Assembly: GCA_964653145.1 (NCBI GenBank)
Contig: CAZZCG010000003.1
Location: forward strand, 62,001-126,000
Origin: Pseudocalidococcus sp964653145
Lineage (GTDB): Bacteria; Cyanobacteriota; Cyanobacteriia; Thermosynechococcales; Thermosynechococcaceae
Reading direction: 5' to 3'
Length of the DNA: 64,000 bases
Shown here piece by piece: positions 34,827-43,384 of this stretch. A program made the position numbers and the translations under genes. Every line of letters starts with the position of its first letter. The first letter of the stretch is position 1. The notes below the pieces were generated by a model. The model saw only the letters and a list, made by a program, of their open reading frames with translations, was not told the DNA's origin and searched no databases.

Positions 34827-35134
34827 GCTAGGGTCTGTTTTGATTACAGGCTTGATACTAACAGCAACAACAACTTACACAAGTTCATCAAAATTGCCGG
34901 AATTCTTAAGGAATTCGGTGGGAAGCCGCAGGGGGTTAGCAATTCCCGTTAGAACAGAAATGCGGGTGCCGACTTGATCCCGGGGCTAATCTGTGGTGGG
35001 TGGAGTTGAATCAATTGTTCTGGCACTTGGTTCCCGCACTGAATTTCCCGCATTGCTAAACCAGTAGCGGTATTGACTACTAAATTACTGTCTAATTCAG
35101 CAAGTTCACCCTCTATTTCCCTTGGGCCTAGCAT
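34827..35134. other. 308-bp region between the TPR and GAF kinase genes
   Basis: Contains an imperfect hairpin at 34897-34918 (GAATTC arms flanking TTAAG, extended by CC/GG with one bulged G); there is no T-run after it, so a terminator is not supported. The right part is covered by a possible minus-strand ORF (34949-35134). No promoter can be pointed to for the kinase, whose GTG start abuts this region. Confidence 0.5.
34949..35134 (-). CDS. Possible small protein, unrecognised
   Basis: A 61-codon frame starting at an ATG directly next to, and divergent from, the GTG assigned to the GAF kinase. Its composition is protein-like (REIEGELAELDSNLVVNTAT, then AMREIQCGNQVPEQLIQLHP), ending in a hydrophobic PAFLF. 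Two divergent genes cannot both start at the same point and leave room for promoters, so either this ORF is spurious or the kinase start lies farther inside. No family recognised. Confidence 0.35.
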   Translation of the reverse strand: MLGPREIEGELAELDSNLVVNTATGLAMREIQCGNQVPEQLIQLHPPQISPGIKSAPAFLF

Positions 35135-37375
35135 GTGTTACTAGACGCTCCAGCTATTTTTCAGCAAACCCTATCCACTGCTAAGTACGAGCAATTTGTG
35201 GATATCATTGGCGCACACACGGATGGCTTAGTATCTTGTCAAGTTTGGCAAACTCCAGATTTTCACCGTTTTCTGACGGTTATTCCACCGATCCAGACTA
35301 GAGATTCTTCAGATTCCGGTTCTAGTCCAGGCCTGGCTGGGGTGACCCTCATTCTAAGTCCTGAAATTTGGGCGCTTGTTGCCTATCACAACACAACGCT
35401 ACCAGGATTCATTGGCCTGGAATTGACGTTTGCTCCCGATGTGATTGGGGCCTGGTTGCAGCAATTGCCAACGGAACTATTTCCACCCTCGCGCCCTTTG
35501 CCGCCCCTTGCCCCAACCTCGCCCCTCAAGGAACGGATACTCTGGGACCTGTTAACCCTTTGTGCCGCAGACCTCTCTCCCCAAACCGCCACCTGTCAAC
35601 CCCAAGTTAATCTGGCTGTTAATCAACGGATGCATCGGGAACGACTGATTCACCAGATGACCACACTGATTCGGCAAAGTTTGGATCTAGGCGAAATCCT
35701 TAATACAGCGGTTCAACAGATTTGTAACTTTCTCCAGGCGGATCGGGTTTTGATCGTCGAACTCAGCCACACCCTTTCTGGGACGATTTGCTACGAAGCC
35801 TTGGGCAGTGGGGGCCCAGTTTCCCTCTTGGGTGCCGAAGTATCTCTAACCCAGGCCCAAGACTTAAGGGATTGGCAACGGTTGCAGGCCGGTGAAATTA
35901 TTGCAATGACTGAAATTGATGACTCCCAAGATGGGGCCTGGTCTCCGTTTCCAGGAATATTGGGGGTAAAATCCAGCCTAATTGGGCCTATTTTTGTCCA
36001 AGGGAGCCTTTGGGGATTATTGGTTGCCCACCACTGCCACCACCCCCGCCCCTGGTTTCCCCAAGAACAGGAATTTTTTAACCACATTTGTAATCACATC
36101 AGTATCGCCATTTTCCAGTCGCAACTTTACCAGCAACTCCAACAACAAAAAGCCAATCTTGAAGATCGCGTTGCGGAACGCACCCAGGCCCTTGAACAAT
36201 CTGTACGTACTGCTGCGGCTGCCCAACGGGTTAAAAGTGATTTTCTCGCCACCATCAGCCATGAGTTACGCAGCCCCCTAACCTGTGTGATTGGCATGTC
36301 CGCAACTCTTCTCCGCTGGCCCCTTGGCCCACTGACGGAAAAACAACGCCATTACCTGGAAACCATTCACGATAGCGGTACCCATCTCCTGGAATTGATT
36401 AATCGCATTCTCGAACTTTCTCAAGTGGAGGTGGGACAAACTGCCCTAAGGGTACAAGCCTTTTCCTTAGCCCAGTTTTCACGACAAGCCATTCAACGGG
36501 TTCGCCCACTGGCCAGCACTGCCCAAATTCACCTCAATTTAGATTTGGATATTCCTCCAGATACCGATACTTTTACTGCTGATCCCCATCGCCTGCAACA
36601 GGTCTTACATCACCTCCTCACCAACGCGATTAAATTCACTCCCGCCAAGGGCCAAGTGACATTACAGGTGATTGGTGAAACGGATGGGGTACTATTTCGG
36701 GTCATTGACACCGGCATTGGGATTCCCAGCCATCTGCAACCCCTGCTGTTTCAACTGTTTCAACAATTGGATCGTCCCTATCATCGGCAGTTTGAGGGCA
36801 TGGGCCTGGGTTTAGCGTTCACCAAACAGATTGTTAACCTGCATCAGGGCACCATTTCCGTCGAGTCCCAAGAACAGCAGGGCTCAACCTTTACGGTTCG
36901 GATTCCTCGCCAGGCCTGGAATGGGACACCATTACTCTCGCCTCGGAGTCCTGAGGGCCGGGTCATCTTGATTGAGGAGGAGGAGGAGACCGCCACATTG
37001 ATCTGCGAATTGTTAACCGCGGCTGGCTATCAAGTGATTTGGATGACGGATCCAGTCATTGAACAACTGAGTCACTTTCAACCGCTCCTCGTGATTGTTT
37101 CAGAACAGCTTAATCACTTTGACCTTAATCGTCTATATCAGCAACTCCAGGAAACTCCCACGACCCAGCAGACAAAAGTAATTCTCATGGGCAATTCCCC
37201 CGCTAATGTTCACGCTTCCAGCACCACGGTCAACGCCCCCTTGTCCGAGCCTGGCCCCCGAATACCCGCTGGTTATTTGCAATACCCCATTGATCCAGAG
37301 TCCCTGTTGGCGACAATTGCGGCTGTTGTTGACCTTGAGGTGAATGGGGCATTGCTGTCGGGGCCAGTGCGCTAA
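35135..37375 (+). CDS. GAF-domain sensor histidine kinase with degenerate receiver
   Basis: 746 residues, soluble. Order: an uncharacterised N-terminal region (about 1-165), GAF domain (about 185-335, ADRVLIVELS and GLLVAHHCHHPRPW), coiled coil (340-365), HisKA with His376 in TISHELRSPL, HATPase with DTGIGIPS and GMGLGLAFTKQ (about 480-595), then a receiver-like domain (about 610-735) that begins VILIEEEEE. At the place of the phospho-acceptor it reads LLVIVSEQLN, so Asp is missing: a pseudo-receiver. The signal is unknown; the HHCHHPRPW stretch is the kind found in GAF domains of cyanobacterial phytochrome-like proteins, but no bilin Cys was identified. GTG start at 35135 has no visible ribosome binding site; an in-frame TAG lies six bases upstream. 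Confidence 0.85.
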   Translation: MLLDAPAIFQQTLSTAKYEQFVDIIGAHTDGLVSCQVWQTPDFHRFLTVIPPIQTRDSSDSGSSPGLAGVTLILSPEIWALVAYHNTTLPGFIGLELTFAPDVIGAWLQQLPTELFPPSRPLPPLAPTSPLKERILWDLLTLCAADLSPQTATCQPQVNLAVNQRMHRERLIHQMTTLIRQSLDLGEILNTAVQQICNFLQADRVLIVELSHTLSGTICYEALGSGGPVSLLGAEVSLTQAQDLRDWQRLQAGEIIAMTEIDDSQDGAWSPFPGILGVKSSLIGPIFVQGSLWGLLVAHHCHHPRPWFPQEQEFFNHICNHISIAIFQSQLYQQLQQQKANLEDRVAERTQALEQSVRTAAAAQRVKSDFLATISHELRSPLTCVIGMSATLLRWPLGPLTEKQRHYLETIHDSGTHLLELINRILELSQVEVGQTALRVQAFSLAQFSRQAIQRVRPLASTAQIHLNLDLDIPPDTDTFTADPHRLQQVLHHLLTNAIKFTPAKGQVTLQVIGETDGVLFRVIDTGIGIPSHLQPLLFQLFQQLDRPYHRQFEGMGLGLAFTKQIVNLHQGTISVESQEQQGSTFTVRIPRQAWNGTPLLSPRSPEGRVILIEEEEETATLICELLTAAGYQVIWMTDPVIEQLSHFQPLLVIVSEQLNHFDLNRLYQQLQETPTTQQTKVILMGNSPANVHASSTTVNAPLSEPGPRIPAGYLQYPIDPESLLATIAAVVDLEVNGALLSGPVR

Positions 37376-37470
37376 ACCTAATGCCCTGATGTCTCAGAAA
37401 TGACTGTGATGCTCTGGAAATAGATGTGCTATCCTAGAAAGGCTGTGGTTGTTTCGCCTTGAGAGTGATT

Positions 37471-37707
37471 ATGAGTCGTGTTTGTCAGTTGACAGGAAAA
37501 AAAGCAAATAACGCCTACGCGGTTTCCCACTCCCATCGCCGCACGAAAAAACTTCAACAGGTCAATTTGCAGTGGAAGCGCCTGTGGTGGCCAGAAGGTA
37601 ATCGCTGGGTACGTTTACGCCTCTCAACAAAAGCAATTAAAACCCTGCAACTGAAGGGATTATCTGCCTTTGCGAAAGAAGCTGGTCTAGATTTAAACAA
37701 ATTCTAA
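37471..37707 (+). CDS. rpmB: 50S ribosomal protein L28
   Basis: 78 residues starting MSRVCQLTGKKANNAYAVSH; the SRVCQLTGKK start, HSHRRTKK and the C-terminal RLSTKAIKTLQLKGL are L28 signatures. The ATG at 37471 is used; a GTG-type start 12 bases earlier gives an MRVI extension not seen in the family. It is a small basic protein of the large subunit. Only one Cys (Cys5) is present, so this is the zinc-free form. It is followed by tRNA-Ser on the same strand. Confidence 0.96.
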   Translation: MSRVCQLTGKKANNAYAVSHSHRRTKKLQQVNLQWKRLWWPEGNRWVRLRLSTKAIKTLQLKGLSAFAKEAGLDLNKF

Positions 37708-37785
37708 GCTTGCCCCCTTGAGTTGAGTGGCTTCAATCTTTCCCGTCCCAATCGGTGGTTTGATTGTAGATCCTCAACTTGGCCT

Positions 37786-37872
37786 GGAGAGATGGCAGAG
37801 TGGTCGATTGCGGCAGACTTGAAATCTGTTGAAGGGTCACACCTTCCGGGAGTTCGAATCTCCCTCTCTCCG
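37786..37872 (+). tRNA. tRNA-Ser (anticodon UGA)
   Basis: 87-nt class II tRNA. The acceptor stem GGAGAGA (37786-37792) pairs with TCTCTCC (37865-37871) and the discriminator is G, as required for tRNA-Ser. The anticodon loop is CTTGAAA with anticodon TGA, closed by GCAGA/TCTGT. A long variable arm and T-arm GGGAGTTCGAATCTCCC are intact; CCA is not encoded. Confidence 0.97.
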
Positions 37873-37969
37873 TTATCCAAATCGTTAAGTAATTTAGTTA
37901 AATTCCCGCAATTACAAGTTCTGGGGCCTAGGCTAAGGATAGATGTCACACCCTAGGGGGGCAGTTTTT

Positions 37970-38428
37970 ATGCAACCCAACCCAGGCCAATGTACGCAAC
38001 ACGATCCCGTCAAAGCCTATCTGGCCCACTGGTTCCAACTTGGAAAAAAGCTCTACGCTCAGTCTGGTAGAACTGAAATTTGTCCGAGTTCTGTTTTGGT
38101 TCCAGGGGGGTTTAGCGCAGAATTTGAAGCCTGCTGGAATTACATTACCTCTGACCAGGCCGGGGATTGTTACCTAGAAGGTACCGACGAAACCATTGCC
38201 GAACTGCGACAACAGCATTGGGAAATTGTGAATTGTGCGCGCTGTGCGATGCCGATTGCCCTGCCTAAAAATGGGATTGCGCCCTTTCATTGTCCCTGTG
38301 CTGGCCTGGAAAATTGGCCAAATATAGAATTACCTACTCCCCGCGGCCCAATGGATAGTCAAGCTCATTTGAGTAATTTGCAAAGCCGTTTGGAGCATCA
38401 ATTTGAGGCAGAAACCATCGGAGAATAA
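37970..38428 (+). CDS. Uncharacterised protein with a Cys cluster
   Basis: 152 residues, family not recognised. N-terminal alpha-helical part (DPVKAYLAHWFQLGKKLYAQ), then CPSSVLVPGGFSAEFEACW, and a Cys-rich patch (NCARCAMPIALPKNG ... FHCPCAG) with CxxC and CxC pairs that could bind zinc or an Fe-S cluster; the C-terminal tail is a predicted coiled coil. An ATG at 37943 gives nine more residues, but AGGGGGG at 37955-37961 lies 8 nt before the ATG at 37970, which is chosen. It lies downstream of tRNA-Ser, monocistronic. Likely a conserved cyanobacterial protein; no function assigned. Confidence 0.8.
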   Translation: MQPNPGQCTQHDPVKAYLAHWFQLGKKLYAQSGRTEICPSSVLVPGGFSAEFEACWNYITSDQAGDCYLEGTDETIAELRQQHWEIVNCARCAMPIALPKNGIAPFHCPCAGLENWPNIELPTPRGPMDSQAHLSNLQSRLEHQFEAETIGE

Positions 38429-38562
38429 ACCCCACCACAGAGCCAGTGGAACCTTTAACCAATCATGATGCCAACCAAGATGATTCTCCGCTGCAATCCA
38501 GGCCCGATGAGCAAACCTAGGATAGTTAATCTGGTCTGAACATTTGTTAGTGGGTTAAACCG

Positions 38563-39006
38563 ATGCTGAAATTATCCTGGCTATTGTTTGTGCTCCCCAT
38601 CCTTGGGTTAAGCCTGACTACGGAAATTGCTCAAGGGGGTGTGTTATCAAAACTGGTGGGCCCAGAGTCAGCTTCTAATCCATCGTTAATCACTGAACAA
38701 CCCCAGGCCTGGGATTTTCAAGCATTCGGGACAGAACCATTTTGGGGGGTACGGGTTAGTTCCAGTGGGATTTTGTTTGGCACTCCAGATGGGACTCAAG
38801 CAGAGTTTCCCTATGGCCAACCCCGTCATGCCGTAGGCCGTCCAGAGGAACTGGTTTTGGTGTTCGATTTGGGTGACAAAAACTCTCTAACCCTAGTCCG
38901 TAGTCCATGCAGTGATGGTATAAGTGACAAGACCCACACTTACCAGGCCATTTTTGTCTATCAGAACAGGGTATTTCATGGTTGTGCAAATTCCAGTGAG
39001 ACTTAG
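38563..39006 (+). CDS. Exported COG3650-like protein of unknown function
   Basis: 147 residues. A signal peptide (LSWLLFVLPILGLSLTTEIA) is followed by a low-complexity linker and a domain with FQAFGTEPFWGVRVSSSGI and LTLVRSPCSDGISDKTHTYQ ... VFHGCA. The AFGxEPFW start and the CSDGxSD ... GCA end are the pattern of COG3650-type periplasmic proteins; the two cysteines probably form a disulfide. No biochemical role is known. The signal peptide lacks a lipobox. Flanked by the Cys-cluster gene and pdhB, both same strand but 134 and 173 bp away. Confidence 0.8.
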   Translation: MLKLSWLLFVLPILGLSLTTEIAQGGVLSKLVGPESASNPSLITEQPQAWDFQAFGTEPFWGVRVSSSGILFGTPDGTQAEFPYGQPRHAVGRPEELVLVFDLGDKNSLTLVRSPCSDGISDKTHTYQAIFVYQNRVFHGCANSSET

Positions 39007-39179
39007 AACTGCGGCACACTTGCAATCAGTTATCAGCCGAATTTGTCGAGTTTGGGGTATCGAGGGTGCATCTGCCTCAATCATTAGGGGCAAGGATTAG
39101 TCTCGCAGGAATTGGCGGGGGTTTCTGATAAGGTAAGCAATAGTCATCTTTTCAGGCTTGTGTTTTTTAGGATGCCCCC

Positions 39180-40160
39180 ATGTCGGAAATGTTAATGTTC
39201 AATGCGCTTCGGGCTGCCATTGATGAGGAAATGGATCATGACCCCACCGTGTTTGTCTTGGGGGAGGATGTGGGGCATTATGGCGGCTCCTACAAAGTAA
39301 CGAAGGATTTATACAAGAAGTACGGTGATTTGCGACTACTAGATACCCCAATTGCTGAAAATGGCTTTACGGGAATGGCTGTGGGGGCGGCAATGACAGG
39401 TCTCAAGCCGATTGTTGAAGGGATGAACATGGGCTTTTTGCTCCTGGCCTTCAACCAAATTGCCAATAACGCCATGCTCCGATACACGTCTGGGGGTAAT
39501 TTCAAGATTCCGATTGTGATTCGCGGGCCTGGGGGTGTGGGTCGGCAACTGGGGGCGGAACATTCCCAACGTTTAGAAGCCTATTTCCAGGCCGTACCGG
39601 GATTAAAAATCGTTGCTTGCTCCACAGCCTATAACGCCAAGGGATTATTAAAGTCGGCAATTCGGGATCCCAATCCAGTCCTATTTTTTGAGCATGTGCT
39701 GCTGTATAACCTTAAGGACGAAATTCCCGAAGAAGAGTATTGGCTGCCCTTAGACAAAGCGGAAGTGGTGCGCCGGGGGGGTGATGTGACGATTTTGACC
39801 TACTCCCGGATGCGACATCATGTTTTGCAGGCGGTGAAAACCCTGGAAAGTCAAGGCTATGATCCGGAAGTAATTGATCTGATTTCCCTCAAGCCCATTG
39901 ATTTCGACACCATTGGCCCCTCCATTGCCAAAACCCACAAGGTCTTGATTGTGGAAGAGTGCATGAAAACTGGTGGGATTGGGGCAGAACTAAGTGCTTC
40001 CATCCATGAGCGCTATTTTGATGAGTTGGATGCCCCCGTCTTGCGGCTGTCCTCCCAGGATATCCCTACCCCCTATAACGGTCGCTTGGAAAATCTCACC
40101 ATTGTCCAACCTGGGCAAATTGTCGAAGCGGTACAAAAACTTACAGCCCACCAAATTTAG
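39180..40160 (+). CDS. pdhB: Pyruvate dehydrogenase E1 beta subunit
   Basis: 326 residues. The transketolase-like fold is shown by MLMFNALRAAIDEEMDHDP, VLGEDVGHYGGSYKVT (thiamine-diphosphate-side Glu), FKIPIVIRGPGGVGRQLGAEHSQ and VLIVEECMKTGGIGAE. With the alpha subunit it decarboxylates pyruvate and acetylates the E2 lipoyl group. The sequence is of the plastid/cyanobacterial type, in which E1 beta is encoded away from alpha, E2 and E3. secD starts 14 bp after its stop, an association seen in other cyanobacteria. Confidence 0.95.
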   Translation: MSEMLMFNALRAAIDEEMDHDPTVFVLGEDVGHYGGSYKVTKDLYKKYGDLRLLDTPIAENGFTGMAVGAAMTGLKPIVEGMNMGFLLLAFNQIANNAMLRYTSGGNFKIPIVIRGPGGVGRQLGAEHSQRLEAYFQAVPGLKIVACSTAYNAKGLLKSAIRDPNPVLFFEHVLLYNLKDEIPEEEYWLPLDKAEVVRRGGDVTILTYSRMRHHVLQAVKTLESQGYDPEVIDLISLKPIDFDTIGPSIAKTHKVLIVEECMKTGGIGAELSASIHERYFDELDAPVLRLSSQDIPTPYNGRLENLTIVQPGQIVEAVQKLTAHQI

Positions 40161-40174
40161 GCAGAGAGAGTCGT

Positions 40175-41611
40175 ATGGGTAAAAACCGGGGATTTCTCCT
40201 TGTCATTCTTGGATTGCTGCTTGCGGCCATCTGGGTGATTGTGCAAACACCGCCACGCCTGGGCCTAGATTTGCGGGGTGGGGCCCAACTGACATTACAG
40301 GTTAAAACCACTGAAAAAGTTACCCAAATTACCCCGGTTGTTCTCGATGCCACGCTGAAAGTAGTTGAAAATCGCATCAATGGCCTGGGGGTGTCGGAAT
40401 CCCAAGTTCAGACAGCTGGGGAAGATAAGCTTTTAGTCCAATTACCGGGGGTCACCGATCCGGAACAGGCCGAGCGAGTTTTAAAAGGCACTGCCCAACT
40501 GGACTTTCGCTTTCAAAAAACCGGCACCGAGGCCCAACTCCAGATCGAAAAGCAACTCGAAGGGCAACTCCTGTTTGAGCAAATTAAACTCCTGGCGGAG
40601 CAAGTTCAACTGGAAAGCGCCAATGACTCAACCAAGCTGGCGGAAAACAAAGCGGCTCTTGCAAAAAATAAGGAATCCCTCGATAGAAGTGCGGTGGCAA
40701 TTCAAGGACTGTTTGAAAAAACCGACTTAACGGGGGCAATGGTGCGGGAGGCCTTGGCTAGTCCGGTGGGGCCGGGTTCCCAAAACTGGAGTGTGATTAT
40801 TCGGTTTGATACTCAAGGGGCAACCCTCTTTGCTGATTTAACAAAGCGGATTGCGGGCACCGGCCGAACTCTGGGGATTTTTCTTGATGACAAGCTGATT
40901 AGTTCCCCGACTGTTGCTGTGGAATATGCCCAAACCGGGATTCAGGGGGGAAGTGCGGAAATTTCCGGGGGATTTAATGCCCAAAGTGCCAATGACTTAG
41001 CCGTTCAACTCCAGGCCGGGGCGTTACCAGTGCCTTTAGAACTCGTTGAAAACCGAACCGTTGGGGCAACCTTAGGTCAAGACAGTATTCGCAGCAGCTT
41101 GATTGCCGGGATTGGCGGCTTGATTTTGGTACTGGTGTTTATGGTGGCCTATTACCGTCTGCCCGGGGCCATTGCCACAATTGCCTTGATTCTCTATGCC
41201 ATCTACTGCTATGCCCTATTTTTACTCCTGGGGGTAACGTTGACTCTGCCGGGAATTGCTGGGTTTATTCTCAGTATTGGCATGGCTGTGGATGCAAATG
41301 TCCTGATTTTCGAACGGACGCGGGAAGAATTGCGGGCAGGACGTACCCTTTATCGCTCTGTGGAAGCTGGATTTGAGCGGGCCTTTGCCAGTATTTTGGA
41401 TAGCAACGTCACGACATTGATTGCCTGTGGGGCTCTGTTTTGGCTGGGTTCTGGCCTGGTACGGGGCTTTGCCTTGACCTTGGCGATTGGGGTAGCGGTG
41501 AGTATGTTTACGGCTTTGACCTGTAGTCGGACATTACTGTTCATTTCCCTGACGTTCCCCAGCTTGCGTAAACCGAATTGGTTTTGTCCCCGTCTGGAGT
41601 CGGCCCGATGA
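40175..41611 (+). CDS. secD: Protein translocase subunit SecD
   Basis: 478 residues. One N-terminal membrane segment, the P1 head with LGLDLRGGAQLTLQV (D1 motif) and the long periplasmic loop (about 45-300), then five C-terminal membrane segments including AGFILSIGMAVDANVLIFERTREEL (D4 motif). It uses the proton gradient with SecF to pull preproteins across the membrane. An Ala/Lys/Glu-rich helical insert (about 120-175) is present in the head region. It ends in ATGA overlap with secF. Confidence 0.95.
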   Translation: MGKNRGFLLVILGLLLAAIWVIVQTPPRLGLDLRGGAQLTLQVKTTEKVTQITPVVLDATLKVVENRINGLGVSESQVQTAGEDKLLVQLPGVTDPEQAERVLKGTAQLDFRFQKTGTEAQLQIEKQLEGQLLFEQIKLLAEQVQLESANDSTKLAENKAALAKNKESLDRSAVAIQGLFEKTDLTGAMVREALASPVGPGSQNWSVIIRFDTQGATLFADLTKRIAGTGRTLGIFLDDKLISSPTVAVEYAQTGIQGGSAEISGGFNAQSANDLAVQLQAGALPVPLELVENRTVGATLGQDSIRSSLIAGIGGLILVLVFMVAYYRLPGAIATIALILYAIYCYALFLLLGVTLTLPGIAGFILSIGMAVDANVLIFERTREELRAGRTLYRSVEAGFERAFASILDSNVTTLIACGALFWLGSGLVRGFALTLAIGVAVSMFTALTCSRTLLFISLTFPSLRKPNWFCPRLESAR

Positions 41612-42531
41612 GTTGGAGTGTGACGAAAAATCGTAATCTCTGGTGGGGAATTTCCCTGCTGACGATTCTGGTGGGCCTGGTGGCAATGATTTTTTCTTGG
41701 ACTAATCCCCAGATTCAGTCCCCCTTGCGCTTGGGTCTCGACTTTATTGGTGGTACTCGCCTACAGGTGGTCTTAGATTGCAATCAGCCTGGGGCCTGTG
41801 AGCAACCCATTGATTTAGCCGATGTCCGAGCCATCCTGACTGAAGCGGGCCTGGGAAATAGTAGCCTCCAAATTGTGGATCAAACCGGGATTTCGATTCG
41901 TACCCAACCCTTGGATGTGGATCAACGGACGCGCTTAGTGGGGGACTTGGAACGAGGCCTGGGAAAATTTGACCCTCAACAAACTCAAATTGAAACCGTT
42001 GGCCCCACCCTGGGACGGCAGCTTCTCAACTCCGGCCTTTTAGCCCTATTAGTGTCTTTCGTTGGTATTACGATTTACCTAACCCTACGATTTCAATTTG
42101 ACTATGCCTTTTTTGCCCTTGTGGCCTTGGTTCATGATGTTTTAGTCACCATTGGGATTTTTGCAATTCTTGGGCTAGTCTTTGGGGTTGAGGTGGATAG
42201 CCTTTTTGTTGTGGCGTTGCTGACCATTATTGGCTTTTCCGTCAATGATACGGTTGTCATTTATGACCGGATTCGTGAGAACCTCAAGGTCAATTCTGGG
42301 GAAGCCATTGATACTATTGTCGATGATTCGGTCAATCAAACCTTAACCCGCTCGATCAATACAACCTTGACCACAACATTGCCTCTGATTGCGATTGTTC
42401 TCTTTGGGGGAGAAACCCTGAGATTTTTTGCCCTAGCCTTAATTGTTGGCTTTATCAGTGGCGCCTATTCCAGTATTTTCTGTGCTAGTACCTTACTGGG
42501 GTGGTGGCGGCATCGGCAAAGTTTTAGTTAA
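41608..42531 (+). CDS. secF: Protein translocase subunit SecF
   Basis: 307 residues from the ATG at 41608, which overlaps the secD stop (ATGA). Motifs: RLGLDFIGGTRLQV near residue 40, TVGPTLGRQLLNSGLLALL, FFALVALVHDVLVTIGIFA and VNDTVVIYDRIRENL, with six predicted membrane segments. Partner of SecD in the Sec translocase. A start at 41578 lies inside secD and would add ten non-homologous residues; rejected. The periplasmic head has an extra Cys pair (LDCNQPGACE) that could be a disulfide. Confidence 0.95.
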   Translation: MSWSVTKNRNLWWGISLLTILVGLVAMIFSWTNPQIQSPLRLGLDFIGGTRLQVVLDCNQPGACEQPIDLADVRAILTEAGLGNSSLQIVDQTGISIRTQPLDVDQRTRLVGDLERGLGKFDPQQTQIETVGPTLGRQLLNSGLLALLVSFVGITIYLTLRFQFDYAFFALVALVHDVLVTIGIFAILGLVFGVEVDSLFVVALLTIIGFSVNDTVVIYDRIRENLKVNSGEAIDTIVDDSVNQTLTRSINTTLTTTLPLIAIVLFGGETLRFFALALIVGFISGAYSSIFCASTLLGWWRHRQSFS

Positions 42532-42573
42532 TTCCTGGCTTATGGTCTCCTATGACATTATTTATCAATAAGC

Positions 42574-42726
42574 TTAAAGAGCTTGGATTTCTTCAGGATG
42601 TCCATTTAACCATTGCTCAAGTTGACTCACTGAAAGTCGTGATTGAGGATGACTCTGGGCCTCAAGATTGGCAAATAATTCATTAATCTGGGAATGACTG
42701 ACCTCGGCCTGGGGGTTTGAAACAGC
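42574..42726 (-). pseudogene. Start-less coding-like fragment between secF and cpcS
   Basis: A 50-codon minus-strand frame runs from just after TAG (42729-42727) to TAA (42576-42574). It translates to a soluble, helical peptide (SQINELFANLEAQSHPQS, then SVSQLEQWLNGHPEEIQAL) but has no ATG, GTG or TTG in its first half. It lies in the 232-bp gap between two plus-strand genes. It may be the tail of a lost gene or a small gene with an unusual start; chance cannot be excluded. No family recognised. Confidence 0.28.
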
Positions 42727-42763
42727 CTAAAATAAAAACTTACATCCCACCTGATGAAGATCC

Positions 42764-43324
42764 ATGGACATTCAAGAATTTTTTGCCCAAAGCTGTGGTC
42801 GCTGGTTCTCTCAACGCACAAGTCATCATCTGGCTTTTAAACAAACTGAATCGGGCCAGTCCCAATTGACCATTGAATTGGTTGAACTTACAGATCCTGC
42901 CGTGGTTGCCCTTTGTCAGCAGTACGAAGTTGACCCCAACTTGGCATCCTGTGCAGCACGGGTTAGTTGGAATGGCACCATGGCCTGGGATGAGGAAAAG
43001 CATGAAGGCTCAACAGTTCTCGTGACCGTACCAGATTGTCCTGGGGGTGCTTCTGGAAAGCTACTGCGGGAAGTTGGCTATGCCGAGAAGACTCCGGTTG
43101 CTGGTAAATATGTCATGGGCGCAGACGACTCCCTAACCTTGATTACTGAATACGAAACCATGTATTCCGAGGAGCGGCTCTGGTTTGCTAGCCCAAATTT
43201 ACGGTTACGCACTAGTACTCTCAAGCGCTTTGGAGGGTTCAGTATGGCCACCTTCTGTTCGGAAATTCGTCTGGGCGTAACTAAGTCCCCAGAACCCGTC
43301 GCCACTGCTGCTGCTCGCCAATAA
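42764..43324 (+). CDS. cpcS: Phycobiliprotein lyase CpcS/CpeS family
   Basis: 186 residues. MDIQEFFAQSCGRWFSQRTSHHLAF is split by the typical CGRWFSQRTSHH motif, followed by ELTDPAVVALCQQYEVDP, RVSWNGTMAWDE, EERLWFASPNLRLRTSTL and the C-terminal ATFCSEIRLG, the whole CpcS pattern (a lipocalin-like beta barrel). It attaches phycocyanobilin to Cys84-type sites of phycobiliproteins. CpcS subgroup (I or III) cannot be fixed from one copy. No cpc or apc genes are nearby. Confidence 0.93.
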   Translation: MDIQEFFAQSCGRWFSQRTSHHLAFKQTESGQSQLTIELVELTDPAVVALCQQYEVDPNLASCAARVSWNGTMAWDEEKHEGSTVLVTVPDCPGGASGKLLREVGYAEKTPVAGKYVMGADDSLTLITEYETMYSEERLWFASPNLRLRTSTLKRFGGFSMATFCSEIRLGVTKSPEPVATAAARQ

Positions 43325-43384
43325 TCAGCGATAAACTGAGTTTTTCCGCTCCCCTGTCCCCTTTCATCTTCTCAAGTTATATCT

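Noticed and set aside
34897..34918. Intrinsic terminator after the TPR gene
   Set aside because: Hairpin arms are imperfect and no T-run follows.
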